A stretch of 20,357 nt of DNA from a virus. A program made the translations under genes and the position numbers. The notes under the pieces were generated by a model that was not told the DNA's origin, did not search any database, and saw only the letters and a program-made list of their open reading frames with translations. The stretch covers positions 1 through 20,357 of the IMG/VR virus record IMGVR_UViG_3300049734_000021; one strand, given 5' to 3'. Positions 19,670 through 20,357 of this stretch are shown one piece after another. Each line of letters starts with the position of its first letter. The first letter of the stretch is position 1.

Positions 19670-20357
19670 ATGCCTGTACTCCAAAACGTACTTGCTACTA
19701 CAATCGAGCGCTCACGTAAGAAGCTCATTGTAGCTGCAATGCAGAGCAACGCGCTCATGGCATGGTGCTTTGCACGTGACCGCATTGAGAACGAAGCAAG
19801 CGGTTACAACATCACAAATCCGTTGCTGACGGGCCGCAACCCGACAGTGACAAGCTACAGCTACTACGATGCGCTGCCTGTGCAGCAAACTCAAGAGTTC
19901 ATCAAGCTTGAGTATCGTTGGTCGCGCGTAGCTGGCACCGTCATCATCTCCAATCAGGAGGAAGACGAAAACAAGGGTGAGCAAGCTGCAGTGAAGTTGC
20001 TGCAAGGCAAGCTTGAAGCACTTGAACTCTCCATCAAAGAGAAGTTCAGCGTCTACCTCTATGGTTTGGGTGGTGGCAACGATCCGAATGGTCTTGCTCT
20101 ACTTGTGCCTGACGATCCTACCACTGGCTCGCTTGCTGGTGTTGATCGTGCATTGGAAGTGCAGTGGCGCTCGTCATCGTATGACTTCGCCGGTACGTTG
20201 AACTCAACGAACATCGAAGAGGCTTACGACGATGTGCTGCTCGATCTGAAGCAGGGCACCGAACGTCCGAAGGTGATCATCGCTGGTCGCAACCACTACC
20301 GCCTGTATCGTGCGGCAGTGCGTAGCAAGCTCACCATTCCGCTCACCAACACAAGTG
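19670..20357 (+). CDS. Major capsid protein (partial, 3' end outside window)
   Basis: The first 229 residues are in the window. Features that fit HK97-fold capsid proteins of this type are YYDALPVQQTQEFIKLEYRW, then GEQAAVKLLQGKLEALELSI, and LYGLGGGNDPNGLALLVPDD with the following GSLAGVDRALEVQWRS. The N-terminal helix is short, without an obvious long delta domain, which agrees with a separate scaffold gene upstream. The ATG lies 14 bases after the scaffold gene's stop; the SD is weak (ACGGGA). Confidence 0.85.
   Translation, partial: MPVLQNVLATTIERSRKKLIVAAMQSNALMAWCFARDRIENEASGYNITNPLLTGRNPTVTSYSYYDALPVQQTQEFIKLEYRWSRVAGTVIISNQEEDENKGEQAAVKLLQGKLEALELSIKEKFSVYLYGLGGGNDPNGLALLVPDDPTTGSLAGVDRALEVQWRSSSYDFAGTLNSTNIEEAYDDVLLDLKQGTERPKVIIAGRNHYRLYRAAVRSKLTIPLTNTS

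Noticed and set aside
1-20357. CRISPR array, integrase/attachment site, insertion sequence
   Set aside because: No regularly spaced repeats with unique spacers, no recombinase or transposase motif and no terminal inverted repeats were seen.

Overview
This window is part of a tailed bacteriophage (or prophage) genome with two divergent arms. The right arm (12544 to the end, + strand) has the usual head-morphogenesis order: a small protein of unknown role, a low-complexity protein, a terminase small subunit candidate, a 73-aa gene, the terminase large subunit, a 775-aa portal candidate, a scaffold-like protein and the start of a major capsid protein. The left arm (1-11765, - strand) is a tightly packed series of small, mostly unrecognised genes. 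It includes a Sak4-like RecA-fold ATPase, a PD-(D/E)XK exonuclease with an Fe-S cysteine quartet, an HNH endonuclease, a GHKL-type ATPase, a DUF932-like protein, an AT-hook miniprotein and, unusually for a phage, a secreted PEP-CTERM protein. That last gene suggests a Gram-negative host with an exosortase system. Shine-Dalgarno sites and sigma70-like promoters fit a bacterial host. No integrase, repressor, lysis or tail gene lies in the window, so lifestyle cannot be decided from it.

Layout: 1-2749, recombination genes and small coiled-coil proteins; 2756-4966, a Gam/Gp157-like candidate, the HNH gene overlapping a small membrane ORF, and unknown small genes; 5026-7137, PEP-CTERM protein and GHKL ATPase; 7192-10246, a run of overlapping unknown genes and the DUF932-like protein; 10247-12543, a control-rich stretch with only two genes (34 aa and 301 aa), each followed by a terminator; 12544-20357, packaging and head genes from a TTGACA-N17-TATAGC promoter.

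The most striking feature is regulatory. A 13-bp odd-centred palindrome, TATACANTGTATA, occurs 12 times without a mismatch, all between 3992 and 12471, plus a one-mismatch copy at 423-435 and another inside coding sequence at 152-164. Most copies lie between stop and next start on the minus arm, two directly abut terminators, one overlaps a predicted -10, and one lies just upstream of the late promoter's -35. This looks like a genome-wide operator set, comparable in layout to the stoperators of mycobacteriophage L5 or the dispersed centromere sites of N15, but with a different sequence. A second shared element is a promoter family with an extended -35 (TTGCATSTGAT), found four times on the minus strand with a -10 16 or 17 bp away. 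One member appears to drive a ~77-nt RNA that is mostly one long hairpin ending in seven Us; part of it is complementary to the very 5' end of the predicted late mRNA.

Together the window suggests a phage with one regulator acting on many sites, a divergent early/late control region at 11.8-12.5 kb that includes a candidate small RNA, and several accessory genes whose function is not evident from sequence.
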